Source: DAOMNO01 sp035443885
GTDB lineage: Bacteria; Planctomycetota; Phycisphaerae; Phycisphaerales; SM1A02
Assembly: GCA_035443885.1 (NCBI GenBank)
Contig: DAOMNO010000009.1
Span: 1 to 64,000 of the forward strand
Direction: 5' to 3'
DNA length: 64,000 bases
In this document: one piece after another, positions 36,529 through 45,969 of the stretch
How the letters are laid out: each line of letters starts with the position of its first letter
How positions within the stretch are numbered: the stretch's first letter is position 1
Position numbers and translations under genes: made by a program
The notes under the pieces: generated by a model
Seen by the model: only the letters and a program-made list of their open reading frames with translations
Told to the model about the DNA's origin: nothing
Databases searched by the model: none

Positions 36529-36551
36529 GTCCCTGTTACACTGCTCGGCTC

Positions 36552-36565
36552 GCCGCTTCGGCGGC
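36552..36565 (+). terminator. Small UUCG hairpin before rpmA
   Basis: GCCGC-TTCG-GCGGC, a stable tetraloop hairpin 24 bp after the previous stop, with T-rich sequence further on (CCTGTTTTCGTTTG). It could be a terminator or an rpmA leader element. Confidence 0.4.
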
Positions 36566-36626
36566 AAGGCACCTGTTTTCGTTTGTTCCCGGCAGTTTTC
36601 CCGCCGGTCTTTGGGAGTGATTCGTC

Positions 36627-36914
36627 ATGGCACATAAAAAGGGACAGGGTTCGAGCCGCAACGGCCGTGACTCCAACCCGCAGTATCGCGGCATCAAGCT
36701 CTACGGCGGCGAACAAGCCCGCGCTGGCGCGATTGTCGTGCGCCAGTGTGGCACAAAGTTCAAACCCGGCTACCTCGTCCGCCGTGGTAATGATGACACC
36801 CTCTACGCCGTGGCGGATGGCTCAGTGCGCTTCCGAGGCCGCTTTGTGGACATCATCCCGGATGACCCGACGATTCCGCAGTTCACCGCCGTCGAGCGAA
36901 GCCTCGCCAACTGA
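36627..36914 (+). CDS. rpmA: Ribosomal protein bL27
   Basis: 95 residues, near the usual 85-95. It is part of the 50S subunit, its N-terminal tail reaching the peptidyl transferase centre. The N-terminus MAHKKGQGSSRNGRDSNPQ and central RQCGTKFKPG match the family closely. There is no cleavable N-terminal extension of the Firmicutes kind. GGGAG precedes the ATG. Its usual partner rplU (bL21) is not next to it, so the common rplU-rpmA pair is split here. A strong terminator follows. Confidence 0.96.
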   Translation: MAHKKGQGSSRNGRDSNPQYRGIKLYGGEQARAGAIVVRQCGTKFKPGYLVRRGNDDTLYAVADGSVRFRGRFVDIIPDDPTIPQFTAVERSLAN

Positions 36915-36941
36915 GCGACCTGTGAACAAGTCCATGCTTTG

Positions 36942-36970
36942 AAAGAGACGCCCGCTGGCGTCTCTTTTTT
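36942..36970 (+). terminator. Strong intrinsic terminator between rpmA and thyA
   Basis: AAAGAGACGCC at 36942-36952, loop CGCT, GGCGTCTCTTT at 36957-36967, then further T residues. The A/T symmetry makes it usable for convergent thyA as well. Confidence 0.92.
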
Positions 36971-36976
36971 CATTGG

Positions 36977-37780
36977 CTACACCGCGACCGGTGCCGGGAT
37001 ATGCGGGTGCGGGCTGTAGTCCGTCAGCTCAAAATCCTTGTACTCAAACTCAAAAATGGATCGCACGCGCGGATTGATCTTCATCCGAGGCAGCGGCTTC
37101 GGCGTGCGTTTCAGTTGCTCCTGAGCCTGCTCCATGTGGTTCAGGTACAGGTGCGCATCGCCGAATGTATGAATGAACTCGCCCGGCGTCAGGCCCGTTA
37201 CCTGCGCGATCATCATCGTGAGCAGCGCGTAACTGGCAATGTTGAACGGCACACCGAGGAAGATGTCCGCCGACCGCTGATACAACTGGCACGACAGGCG
37301 ACCTTCCGCCACATAAAACTGAAACAGCACATGGCAGGGCGGCAGAGCCATCTCTTCAATCTGGCCCACGTTCCACGCGCTCACGATCAATCGCCGCGAG
37401 TCCGGGTTCGTTTTGATCTGCTCAACAACCTGCGCGATCTGATCAACCTTTCCGCTGACCGTTCCCGGCGCGGGCCATGAGCGCCATTGATAGCCGTAGA
37501 TGGGACCAAGCTCGCCGGTAACGGGGTCGGCCCATTCGTTCCAGATGCGCACGCCCTGCTCCTGAAGCGGCGCTACGTTGGTTTCACCCCGCAGGAACCA
37601 GAGCAGTTCATGGATGATGGATTTGGTGTGCAGTTTCTTCGTGGTGACCAGCGGGAAGCCCTGCGCAAGGTCGAAACGCATCTGGTGGCCGAAGATACTG
37701 CGCGTGCCGGTGCCCGTGCGATCGCGCTTCTCCACGCCTCGCTCAAGAGCCAGTCGCATCAGGTCAAGGTATTGCTTCAT
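36977..37780 (-). CDS. thyA: Thymidylate synthase ThyA
   Basis: 267 residues against 264 in Escherichia coli. It methylates dUMP to dTMP using methylenetetrahydrofolate. The catalytic Cys is C149 in LPPCHVLFQFY; the phosphate-binding SRRLIVSAWN and folate/dUMP contacts RSADIFLGVPFNIASYALL and FGDAHLYLNH are intact, as is the C-terminal PAPVAV. It uses folate derived from the FolE pathway. A DUF202 gene lies 32 bp upstream on the same strand. Confidence 0.97.
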   Translation of the reverse strand: MKQYLDLMRLALERGVEKRDRTGTGTRSIFGHQMRFDLAQGFPLVTTKKLHTKSIIHELLWFLRGETNVAPLQEQGVRIWNEWADPVTGELGPIYGYQWRSWPAPGTVSGKVDQIAQVVEQIKTNPDSRRLIVSAWNVGQIEEMALPPCHVLFQFYVAEGRLSCQLYQRSADIFLGVPFNIASYALLTMMIAQVTGLTPGEFIHTFGDAHLYLNHMEQAQEQLKRTPKPLPRMKINPRVRSIFEFEYKDFELTDYSPHPHIPAPVAV

Positions 37781-37812
37781 CGCAGGAACGCAGTGTATCC
37801 GTATTCTGCTGA

Positions 37813-38157
37813 TCAGTTGTCCACCGAATCGTCATTATCCGGCTCAGCTTCCGCAGGTTGCGGGCTGGCGGCCTTGAACCGCGCGATCATCCGCTGCCTG
37901 CGGTTGTATCGCCAGATGCCCACCATCGCGATTCCCACCGCCACGGGCATCATCGTCCATCCCATGATGTCGGTGGCGACTGAATCGAGAAACTTGAGAA
38001 ACGTGATGCCGACAATCACAAGCGTGAGCGCAGTGCGCAGATACGCAAGGAGCGTGCGCTCGTTGGCGAGCGTGGTGCGATCCATCGCCAGACGATCGCG
38101 CAGAATGAATCGATCTCGCTCGAATGGAGTGTACGGCGTATACGGGCTGTAAGACAT
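37813..38157 (-). CDS. DUF202 small membrane protein
   Basis: 114 residues from the ATG at 38157, chosen because AGGAG lies 7-8 bases upstream; the longer frame to 38181 would overlap the transporter stop. The segment LANERTLLAYLRTALTL is the hallmark of DUF202 (YidH-like) proteins, followed by two membrane helices (about 42-60 and 68-85) and a charged acidic tail. Function unknown; the family is related to the membrane domain of yeast vacuolar transporter chaperones. It sits between the SLC13 transporter and thyA on one strand. Confidence 0.85.
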   Translation of the reverse strand: MSYSPYTPYTPFERDRFILRDRLAMDRTTLANERTLLAYLRTALTLVIVGITFLKFLDSVATDIMGWTMMPVAVGIAMVGIWRYNRRQRMIARFKAASPQPAEAEPDNDDSVDN

Positions 38158-38177
38158 GCGCTCGCTCCTGTCACGGA

Positions 38178-39974
38178 TCAATCAAGACCGATAGGCCAGA
38201 CCCAGAGGATCATCGGAACGGAGACGATCGCGATGACGATTTCAAGAGGCAGGCCAAGCCGCCAGTAATCGCCGAACCGATATCCTCCCGGACCCATGAC
38301 GATGGTATTCGACTGATGGCCAATGGGCGTGAGAAAAGCGCACGAAGCGCCGATGGCGACAGCCATGAGAAACGGATCAGCCGAAGCGCCGAGGCCCTTG
38401 GACAGACTGATGGCGATCGGCGCCATGAGCACTGCCGCTGCTGCGTTGTTGATGAGATCACTCAGAAACATCGTGCCGAGCAGGAGAATGATGAGCATCA
38501 TCGTTGGTGAAAGATGCTCGCTGAACCGCAGGAGTGAGTTCGCTGCCATCGCCGCCCCGCCGGTGGTTTCCATCGCAGCGCCAACAGGGATCATCGCTGC
38601 AAGCAGCACAATGACGGGCCAGTCGATCGCGCGATACGCGCCTTCGAGCGAAACGAGCTTCGTCGCCACCATCAACAGTGCAGCAGCAGCAAAGGCGATC
38701 TGCACCGGCAGCCAGCCGATCGCGGAAATCGCCAGTGCCGCCAGAAAAATGCCCAGCGCGGGAATGATTCGGCGAGGCCTGCCCAGTTGCAGTTCACGAT
38801 CTGCCAACGGAAGGCACCCCAGCGTGTTCAGTGTTTCATGCAGTGAACTCGCCTCAGCCTGCACGAGCACAATGTCGCCCGCCTGAAAGCGAATGCGGCG
38901 CAGCGGTCCCTTCAACCGCTTACCCTGCCGCGCCACCGCAAGCAGGTTCATCCCATGCCGTGAGCGCAGACGCATGGACTCCGCAGAGGCGTTGAGCATG
39001 ACAGAGCTTGGCGAAATCACCGCCTCAGCGATTTTGATTTCGTCTGAACTGACCGTGCGACCTGACTTCTCGTCAGACTTACCTTTGCCTGCCAGCTCAA
39101 AACCGCTCTGTTCAAGCAGAGTCTGCAGTGAATCCGGATCGATCTCAATCGTCAGCACATCGCCCGCAGCAAGTCGCTCATAAATCGACGGCGCTGCGAT
39201 GCGACGTGTCTGTCGATAAAGGCCTATCACAATCGCTTCGCCGTCCGTCATCTTGCCGAGGTCAGCGATCGACTTGCCAATGAATTTACTTTTGTCCGGC
39301 ACGCGCACTTCAACGAGATACTCGGAAATATCGAAGAGTTCTTCAGGCGAAGTCTGTGCCTGCCGACGCGGCACAAGCCGCCAGCCGATGAGCGCGATGA
39401 ACGCCACGCCCGCCAGTGCAACGGCAACGCCGACTGGCGCGAAATCGAACATCCGAAATGCCTCGCCGCCTTCTGTCGCCTGACGCCTGAAGGTGGCGAT
39501 GATGATGTTGGGCGGCGTACCGATGAGTGTGATCATCCCGCCAAGCAGCGAGCCGAACGCCAGAGGCATGAGCAGCATCGAAGGCGATCGGCCGGACTTT
39601 CGCGCCATCGCAATGGCCACAGGCATGAACAGCGCCAGCGCGCCCACGTTGTTCATGAACCCGGAGCACAACGTTACGATGCCCGTCAACGCCGCTACCT
39701 GAAGGAACGGCCGATCGCCGATCGACGAAAGCGTTCGCGCCAATGGATTGACGACACCTGAGTTAATCAATCCTCGGCTCAGCACCAGCACCGCGGCGAC
39801 CGTGATGACGGCGGGGTGCCCAAAGCCGGAGAAGGCGTCCGCGGCTGGCACAACGCCGACGATCGTGAGCGCCAGCAGCGCGAGCATCGCGACGATGTCA
39901 TACCGCCACCACCCGCCCACAAAGAGAACGAGCGCACCGGCAAGCACCGCAAAGACAATCCAGACATCGCTCAT
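38178..39974 (-). CDS. SLC13/DASS-type transporter with two RCK_C domains
   Basis: 598 residues. Hydrophobic helices at about 5-210 and 415-598 flank a cytoplasmic region holding two RCK_C (TrkA-C) domains, about 215-300 and 320-405. Signature loops are CSGFMNNVGALALFMPVA in the first half, GGMITLIGTPPNIII, and SDLINNAAAAVLMAPIA with TPIGHQSNTIVMGPG in the second; the paired SNT/NNA turns are the sodium and substrate sites of the family. Substrates of related proteins include sulfate and di- or tricarboxylates; which applies here is unknown. Confidence 0.88.
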   Translation of the reverse strand: MSDVWIVFAVLAGALVLFVGGWWRYDIVAMLALLALTIVGVVPAADAFSGFGHPAVITVAAVLVLSRGLINSGVVNPLARTLSSIGDRPFLQVAALTGIVTLCSGFMNNVGALALFMPVAIAMARKSGRSPSMLLMPLAFGSLLGGMITLIGTPPNIIIATFRRQATEGGEAFRMFDFAPVGVAVALAGVAFIALIGWRLVPRRQAQTSPEELFDISEYLVEVRVPDKSKFIGKSIADLGKMTDGEAIVIGLYRQTRRIAAPSIYERLAAGDVLTIEIDPDSLQTLLEQSGFELAGKGKSDEKSGRTVSSDEIKIAEAVISPSSVMLNASAESMRLRSRHGMNLLAVARQGKRLKGPLRRIRFQAGDIVLVQAEASSLHETLNTLGCLPLADRELQLGRPRRIIPALGIFLAALAISAIGWLPVQIAFAAAALLMVATKLVSLEGAYRAIDWPVIVLLAAMIPVGAAMETTGGAAMAANSLLRFSEHLSPTMMLIILLLGTMFLSDLINNAAAAVLMAPIAISLSKGLGASADPFLMAVAIGASCAFLTPIGHQSNTIVMGPGGYRFGDYWRLGLPLEIVIAIVSVPMILWVWPIGLD

Positions 39975-39995
39975 CTGCTGGGAACGATACCACAG

Positions 39996-40808
39996 TCAGA
40001 CAACGAGATGATGCTGTGCCTTCGCCCGGCCCGGAACCGCGTCAAGCAGTCGCTGCGTGTACGCATGGCGCGGCTCAAACAGCACCTGATCGCGATCGCC
40101 CGCCTCGACGATCCTGCCTTCCTGCATCACGGCGATTCGGTCGCACATATGCGCCACCACAGCCATGTCGTGACTGATGAAGAGATACGCCAGGCCGAAC
40201 TCTTCCTGCAAATCGCGCAGCAGGTTTAGAATCTGCGACTGCACAGAGACATCCAGCGCGGAAGTGGGTTCATCGCACACGATGAGCCGAGGATTGAGTG
40301 CAAGCGCACGCGCGATGCCGATGCGCTGACGCTGCCCGCCGGAGAACTCATGTGGCCTACGATCTGCTGCGCCGTGCGGCATGCCGCATTTTTCCAACAG
40401 GGCTTCGACGCGCCGCCGAAGCTCCACGCCGCGCGCCACGCCATGCACCAGCAGCGGCTCGCCCACGATCTCGCCAACTCTCATGCGCGGGTTGAGTGAA
40501 CCAGCGGGGTCTTGAAAGATCATCTGCATGGACCGACGCATCGTTCTCAGTTCACGGCGATGCATCGTCATCATTGATCGACCGTCAACGAACACGTCGC
40601 CTGATGACACGGGCACAAGCCGCAGGATCGCACGACCGAGCGTCGTCTTGCCGCAACCCGATTCACCCACCAGCCCCAGCGTGCTGCCAGCGTGCAGTTC
40701 GATGTCCACATCATTCACTGCGCGAACGGTCAGACCGCGCGATTGATACGTTACGCACAATCTCTGCACGCGCAGGAGCGGTGTCGCATCAGGCTGTGCG
40801 GTCATCAT
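39996..40808 (-). CDS. Orphan OppF/DppF-type ABC ATPase
   Basis: 270 residues, a peptide/nickel-type ABC ATP-binding subunit. Walker A GESGCGKTTL (about 49-58), Q-loop MIFQDP, signature FSGGQRQRIGIARAL, Walker B LIVCDEPTSALD and the switch ISHDM are intact. The C-terminal HAYTQRLLDAVP is typical of oligopeptide-transport ATPases. No permease or binding-protein genes are nearby. Its start overlaps the HtrA stop by four bases (ATGA), so the two are translated together. Confidence 0.9.
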   Translation of the reverse strand: MMTAQPDATPLLRVQRLCVTYQSRGLTVRAVNDVDIELHAGSTLGLVGESGCGKTTLGRAILRLVPVSSGDVFVDGRSMMTMHRRELRTMRRSMQMIFQDPAGSLNPRMRVGEIVGEPLLVHGVARGVELRRRVEALLEKCGMPHGAADRRPHEFSGGQRQRIGIARALALNPRLIVCDEPTSALDVSVQSQILNLLRDLQEEFGLAYLFISHDMAVVAHMCDRIAVMQEGRIVEAGDRDQVLFEPRHAYTQRLLDAVPGRAKAQHHLVV

Positions 40809-42628
40809 GGCGTGCGGAGAACCATCGTGATGAAGCTGCCGTCCGGATTAATCACGCCGATGCGCACGCCGCGCCTTCGCAGGTCGGCCCGACTCAGTGC
40901 GTCGATGAGTTCTTCCGTCGTCGTGATTGCTCTGTCGGAGACGCGCACGATGATCGCCCCGGGTCGTACGCGCCGAGCCAGTTCCGTGTTGGGAACGGTC
41001 TCAACCAGCACGATGCCGGGCTGGTAATCGATGCGCAGTTCCGCAGCCAGTTCAGGCGTCAGCGTCTGCATGCGGCGGATGCCGAGCAGTTCGAGCCAAC
41101 CCGTAGCGCCGCCGTCGAACTCCGGCACGCCGGCCAGTCGTCGCGGATCGAGCCGCCCGACGATGATCGCAATGTCAACTGTCTCACCTGTACCGGTGGC
41201 TGCGTTCAATCGCCACACGCGAAGGCGCGCCGTCTGGTCAGGCATGACCGATGAGATGATCGCCTGTACTTGTCGCACTTCGCCGACAGACTGGCCGTTC
41301 ACCTGCACGATGACATCGCCGCGCCGGATGCCTGCCTGATGCGCTGGGCCGTCGCGATCGACGTTCACTACGGGCACACCGGCAAATGTGAATCCCGCCT
41401 GCTCCAGGCGCGAAGCGATTGTCGCATCGAGATCGAGCATAGCATGATCCGCCAGTTTGCGCGCTGAAGCAGCAGGCAATGAAATGGCGTGCCTCGCGGA
41501 ACTCAGCCGCTCGTGATCGAATCGCCAGACCGTCAACTCGATATCGTCGTCACCTTCGAGTTCGTTCACACGATTGATGAGCATGGTGCGATCAAACACG
41601 GGCCGCCCCGCGAAGCGCGTGATGACATCGCCGGGCAGAAGTTCGCCTGTGGTGATGTATAAATCCGGCGCCCCCGCTGCCAGCAGCACACCGTTGCCCT
41701 GAAACTGCGCCAGTTCAAGCTCTCGATACAGTCGTTCCTGACGATCGAGAATGTACACGCCCACATAACCCTTCTTCACTTCACCCGTGGTGATCAGCTG
41801 GTTGACCACAGGCTCAATCATCTCAACCGGAATCGCAAGCCCGATTCCTGCGAACTGGCCTTCATCCTGCAAATTCGGGCGACCATCGTTGAACCACCTC
41901 GCGCCGGTGGCGATTGCCGTGTTCATGCCGATCACATGCCCGCGAAAATCCGTCAGCGGCCCGCCGGAATTGCCGGGATTGATGGCCGCGTCCACCTGAA
42001 TGAAGTTTTCATAGCTGACACCCGGGCCGGAACGAATCACACCCACAGACCGCCCCTGCCCGGATACCACGCCGGATGACATGGAGAATCGAAAATCAAA
42101 CGGTGAGCCGAAGGCGAAGACGAGATCGCCCTGTCGAACAGGTGAATCCGGCGCGCGGCGGACCGCAGGGTGCAACCGCTGAGGGGATATCTTCAACACC
42201 GCGATATCTGTGCTGGGATCAGAACCGATCCACTCTGCAGCGCGAATCTCGCCTGAATGAAGCTGCACATCAATGCGCGAAGAGCCTTCGATCACGTGAT
42301 GATTGGTTACGACGTGACCCTGCGCGTCATACACCCAGCCGGAGCCGGAAGAAAGCCGAGGCGTCAGCAGCCCGGCAGTCGATTCGCTTGATGTGCGCTG
42401 TGCAGTAATGTGAACGACCGAAGGCTCGACAAACTCTGCAATATCGCGATACGCCTGATTGATCTGCTCCAGCACGTTTTCGTGCTGCAATCGCTCGCTT
42501 GCTCGAATGATGCGGGCGGAAGTCTGTGCATAGGTCAGGCGATGCACCGCCTCAGGCGTCATCACCAGCACAAGCGCCGCGGTGGCGATCACAAGAAGGC
42601 TCGGTCCGTAGGCGCTCAACTTTCGCAT
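40805..42628 (-). CDS. HtrA/DegP-family serine protease with PDZ domains
   Basis: 607 residues. An N-terminal hydrophobic segment (about 8-26) anchors or exports the protein. The trypsin-like domain has the full triad H111 (TNHHVI), D141 (STDIAVL) and S221 (NPGNSGGP). Up to three PDZ-like domains follow: about 305-385, 400-490 (GPAHQAGIRRGDVIVQVNG) and 520-605 (VRPGAIIVRVSDR). HtrA proteases degrade or refold damaged envelope proteins. Its stop overlaps the start of the ABC ATPase gene. panB lies upstream on the same strand. Confidence 0.92.
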   Translation of the reverse strand: MRKLSAYGPSLLVIATAALVLVMTPEAVHRLTYAQTSARIIRASERLQHENVLEQINQAYRDIAEFVEPSVVHITAQRTSSESTAGLLTPRLSSGSGWVYDAQGHVVTNHHVIEGSSRIDVQLHSGEIRAAEWIGSDPSTDIAVLKISPQRLHPAVRRAPDSPVRQGDLVFAFGSPFDFRFSMSSGVVSGQGRSVGVIRSGPGVSYENFIQVDAAINPGNSGGPLTDFRGHVIGMNTAIATGARWFNDGRPNLQDEGQFAGIGLAIPVEMIEPVVNQLITTGEVKKGYVGVYILDRQERLYRELELAQFQGNGVLLAAGAPDLYITTGELLPGDVITRFAGRPVFDRTMLINRVNELEGDDDIELTVWRFDHERLSSARHAISLPAASARKLADHAMLDLDATIASRLEQAGFTFAGVPVVNVDRDGPAHQAGIRRGDVIVQVNGQSVGEVRQVQAIISSVMPDQTARLRVWRLNAATGTGETVDIAIIVGRLDPRRLAGVPEFDGGATGWLELLGIRRMQTLTPELAAELRIDYQPGIVLVETVPNTELARRVRPGAIIVRVSDRAITTTEELIDALSRADLRRRGVRIGVINPDGSFITMVLRTP

Positions 42629-42697
42629 AAGTGGGGCTTTCAGCTCACTGCCAACATCCGCGTTCCCGCCGCAGCCTATCGCTGACAGCCGGAAGCC

Positions 42698-43585
42698 TTA
42701 ATCACTCATTCGGTACGGGTGCTCGCCCATATCGCGATTTTGCACCTTTTCTTTCCAACGTACCGCAGCGGCACATAATGCCTCGCCTAGTGAAGTTACG
42801 GGCTGGGCGAAGGAAGGTTGCCACGCCGTCAGTCCCAGAAGGTCTTGCAGGACGACAATGTGGCCATGGCAGGCCGGCCCGCCCCCGCACCCAATCACGG
42901 GGATCGATACCTTTTCCACAATCCGCTGGCTCACTTCCGCCGTGGTCTGCTCCACAAGCAGCATGACTGCGCCTGCTTCTGCCAGCCGCACCGCCTGCAA
43001 CACCAGTCGATCGACCTCTGCCTGCGTTCGCCCGGCGACGAGCGCAGTACGCACGCCATCATGCCTTGCACGTTGCGGCCGCCAGCCGATGTGCGCCACG
43101 ACCGGAATGCCCGCGCGATCCAGCTTATGCACCAGTTCTGCGTATGTTTCATCCACTTCAAGCTTGACCGCATCAGCCAAACCTTCCGTCAGGAATCGCC
43201 CTGCGTTGCGGATTGCTTCCGCGTCGTCCGCCTGATAGCTCATGAAGGGCATGTCACCCATCACAAAGCAGTTCGGCGCGCCGCGCTTGACCGCAGCGGT
43301 GATGTGAAGCATGAAGTCAAGCGGTGCGTGGATCGGCTGATCGAAACCGAGAATGACCTGCGCAGCAGAATCGCCCACGAGCAGCACGGGAATCCCCGCC
43401 CGCTCCAGCCAACGAGCTGTCGTCGCGTCATAGCAGGTCAGGCACGCGATCGGCTCCTTCTGCCGCATCATCCGCGTCAGTGTGCGGAGCGTAACCGGCA
43501 CGGTCAATCGGTGATCCACCGCGCGAGACGACGATGGTTCTCGCCCTGCATTCCCGGCCTGCATGCTGTCGCTGAGCGTGGACAT
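42698..43585 (-). CDS. panB: Ketopantoate hydroxymethyltransferase, divergent
   Basis: 295 residues. PanB transfers a hydroxymethyl group from methylenetetrahydrofolate to ketoisovalerate, the first step of pantothenate synthesis. Conserved blocks CLTCYDATTARWLE and RGAPNCFVMGDMPFMSY are clear. Metal and catalytic residues appear kept: D72, D111, E143, H165 and E212. The final motif, usually GIGAG with a following CDGQ, reads GCGGGPACHGH here, with His replacing the usual Asp and Gln. No Shine-Dalgarno site is visible. It is divergent from acetyl-CoA synthetase. Confidence 0.88.
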   Translation of the reverse strand: MSTLSDSMQAGNAGREPSSSRAVDHRLTVPVTLRTLTRMMRQKEPIACLTCYDATTARWLERAGIPVLLVGDSAAQVILGFDQPIHAPLDFMLHITAAVKRGAPNCFVMGDMPFMSYQADDAEAIRNAGRFLTEGLADAVKLEVDETYAELVHKLDRAGIPVVAHIGWRPQRARHDGVRTALVAGRTQAEVDRLVLQAVRLAEAGAVMLLVEQTTAEVSQRIVEKVSIPVIGCGGGPACHGHIVVLQDLLGLTAWQPSFAQPVTSLGEALCAAAVRWKEKVQNRDMGEHPYRMSD

Positions 43586-43698
43586 GGCTTAAGTGTATCG
43601 CCGTGGCGGGTAACACGGCATCTCATTGCGACAGGGCTTCCGTAGGCCTGTTTCATGCGATAGAGTGGGTCGGCACCTTAGAAACTGGAGGAACCGCG

Positions 43699-45759
43699 AT
43701 GTCTCACGCCGGTCTTGACTCATCCAGCATCGAATCCATCCTGCAGGAAAAACGGCTCTTCGTGCCGATCGCAGACTTCGATGCCCGCATCGGGGGCGCG
43801 TATGTCAAGTCATTGGAGCAGTACCGAAAACTCTACGACCGCTCCATTGCAGACCCTGATGGATTCTGGACCGAGATGGCGCTCCAGTTCGACTGGTTCA
43901 CGCCGTGGTCGAAGGTCGTGGAATGGAAACTGCCGGACGCCAGGTGGTTCGTCGGCGGCAAGACCAACATCTGCCATAACTGCGTTGATCGGCAAGTGCA
44001 GAGCGGGCACGGTGACGATGTCGCCATCATCTGGGAAGGAGAACCGACAAACGTCAAAACATCCCAGCGTCAAAGCGCCACCGTTGAGAACGGCATCGAA
44101 ATACAGAAACTGACCTATCGTGACCTTCAGCGCGAGGTATCGAAGTTCGCCAACGTGCTGAAGAAGCTGGGCGTCAAAAAGGGTGATGTCGTTACGATCT
44201 ACATGGGCATGGTGCCGGAGCTGGCGATTGCCATGCTGGCCTGCGCGAGAATCGGCGCAGCGCACTCCGTTATCTTCGGCGGGTTCTCCAGTCAGGCGAT
44301 CGCAGACCGTGTAACAGATGCCAAAAGCCGCGTCATCGTTACGGGCGACGGCGCATGGCGGCGAGGTAAAATCGTGCCGCTGAAGGACAACGTCGATGCC
44401 GCGTGTGGCATGCTCGCCGACGCAGGATGCACCGTCGATGCAGTTGTTACGCTCAAGCGCTGCAATAACGAAATCGGCTGGCACAACGCACGCGATCACT
44501 GGTGGCATGATCTCATGCTCGCAGCGGATGAAGACTGCCCCTGCGAACACCTCGACAGCGAAGACATGCTCTTCCTGCTCTATACGTCCGGCTCAACCGG
44601 CAAGCCGAAGGGCATCATGCACACTACCGGCGGGTATATGGTCTATACCGCGACCACCGCGAAGTACGTCTTCAATCTCAACCCACGCGAGCCGGGGCGT
44701 CCCGGCCCATCGCACACATTCTGGTGCACCGCAGATATCGGCTGGGTAACAGGCCACTCTTACATCGTGTATGGATTGCTGCCGAACCGCGTGCCAACGC
44801 TGATGTATGAAGGCGCGCCCAACTTTCCCGACGAAGCTCGATTCTGGGACATCGTGGAGCGGCACAAAGTTACGCAGTTCTACACCGCGCCGACCGCCAT
44901 TCGCGCATTCATGAAGTGGGGCGCGGAACACCCGCGAAAGCACGATCTTTCCTCACTGCGCGTACTTGGCACCGTCGGCGAGCCGATCAACCCTGAAGCG
45001 TGGATGTGGTATCACAAGGTCATCGGCAACGAGAAGTGTCCGATCGTCGATACCTGGTGGCAGACTGAAACCGGCGGCCACATGATTACGCCGCTCCCCG
45101 GCGCGACACCCACCACTCCCGGCAGTTGCACGCTGCCGTTCTTCGGCGTCGATGCAGCCATCGTCAACGAACGGGGCGAAGAGCAACCCGCCAACACGGG
45201 CGGTCTGCTGGCCATCCGTAAGCCCTGGCCATCCATGCTGCGCGGCATCTACGGTGATCGAAAGCGATTCATCGACACCTATTTCTCGCGCATTCCCGGC
45301 ATGTACTTTGCGGGCGACGGCGCACGGCGCGATGAGCGCGGCTATTTCTGGATCATGGGCCGTGTCGATGATGTCATCAACGTCTCCGGCCATCGCCTCG
45401 GCACGATGGAAGTGGAAAGCGCGCTGGTGAGCCACGATGCGGTGGTGGAAGCCGCCGTCGTCGGTATGCCGCATGAGATCAAAGGCACAGGCATCGCAGC
45501 GTTCGTCACGCTGGAGCCGAGCTTCAAGCCAAGTGAAAAGCTGAAGAACGAACTCGTGGAGCATGTGGCGAAGGAAATTGGCGCGATCGCCAAACCCGAT
45601 CTCATCCGCTTCACCGATGCACTACCAAAGACTCGCTCCGGCAAGATCATGCGCCGTCTGCTCCGCGACGTCGCTGCGGGAACGGACACCGGACAGGACG
45701 TAACGACGCTGGAAGATTTCTCCGTGGTGGCGAAGCTGCGCGAGAGCGAGGAAGCGTGA
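43699..45759 (+). CDS. acsA: Acetyl-CoA synthetase
   Basis: 686 residues from the ATG at 43699, which has GGAGG seven bases upstream; the open frame to 43603 is not conserved. It makes acetyl-CoA from acetate, ATP and CoA through acetyl-AMP. Motifs: YTSGSTGKPKGIMHTTGGYM, the substrate-pocket DTWWQTETGG, YFAGDGARRDERGYFWIMGR, and the C-terminal catalytic Lys in KTRSGKIMRRLLR, which in related enzymes is switched off by acetylation. An insertion TVENGIEIQ lies near residue 130. It is divergent from panB; about 113 bp lie between. Confidence 0.95.
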   Translation: MSHAGLDSSSIESILQEKRLFVPIADFDARIGGAYVKSLEQYRKLYDRSIADPDGFWTEMALQFDWFTPWSKVVEWKLPDARWFVGGKTNICHNCVDRQVQSGHGDDVAIIWEGEPTNVKTSQRQSATVENGIEIQKLTYRDLQREVSKFANVLKKLGVKKGDVVTIYMGMVPELAIAMLACARIGAAHSVIFGGFSSQAIADRVTDAKSRVIVTGDGAWRRGKIVPLKDNVDAACGMLADAGCTVDAVVTLKRCNNEIGWHNARDHWWHDLMLAADEDCPCEHLDSEDMLFLLYTSGSTGKPKGIMHTTGGYMVYTATTAKYVFNLNPREPGRPGPSHTFWCTADIGWVTGHSYIVYGLLPNRVPTLMYEGAPNFPDEARFWDIVERHKVTQFYTAPTAIRAFMKWGAEHPRKHDLSSLRVLGTVGEPINPEAWMWYHKVIGNEKCPIVDTWWQTETGGHMITPLPGATPTTPGSCTLPFFGVDAAIVNERGEEQPANTGGLLAIRKPWPSMLRGIYGDRKRFIDTYFSRIPGMYFAGDGARRDERGYFWIMGRVDDVINVSGHRLGTMEVESALVSHDAVVEAAVVGMPHEIKGTGIAAFVTLEPSFKPSEKLKNELVEHVAKEIGAIAKPDLIRFTDALPKTRSGKIMRRLLRDVAAGTDTGQDVTTLEDFSVVAKLRESEEA

Positions 45760-45969
45760 ACCACACACATAAAATCACCTTCCAATGAGGGTGGCGATAC
45801 TCGCTCAACGATCCGCGTAAACGAATGTTCGGCGGCCCGCAAGCACGCCGCGTGCGACCCATGTCGTGGAGTTGGAACTGCACCGCCAAAAGCGTCGCGA
45901 GGCCATTTTTCTGCCTAAGATTCGCTCCCCATTCTTGCGGCCTTCGCCACTCGACCAACGACGAAAACG

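Noticed and set aside
36511..36542. TACACT as an rpmA promoter
   Set aside because: The hexamer is plausible, but the -35 (TGGATT) matches only three of six positions, too weak to annotate.
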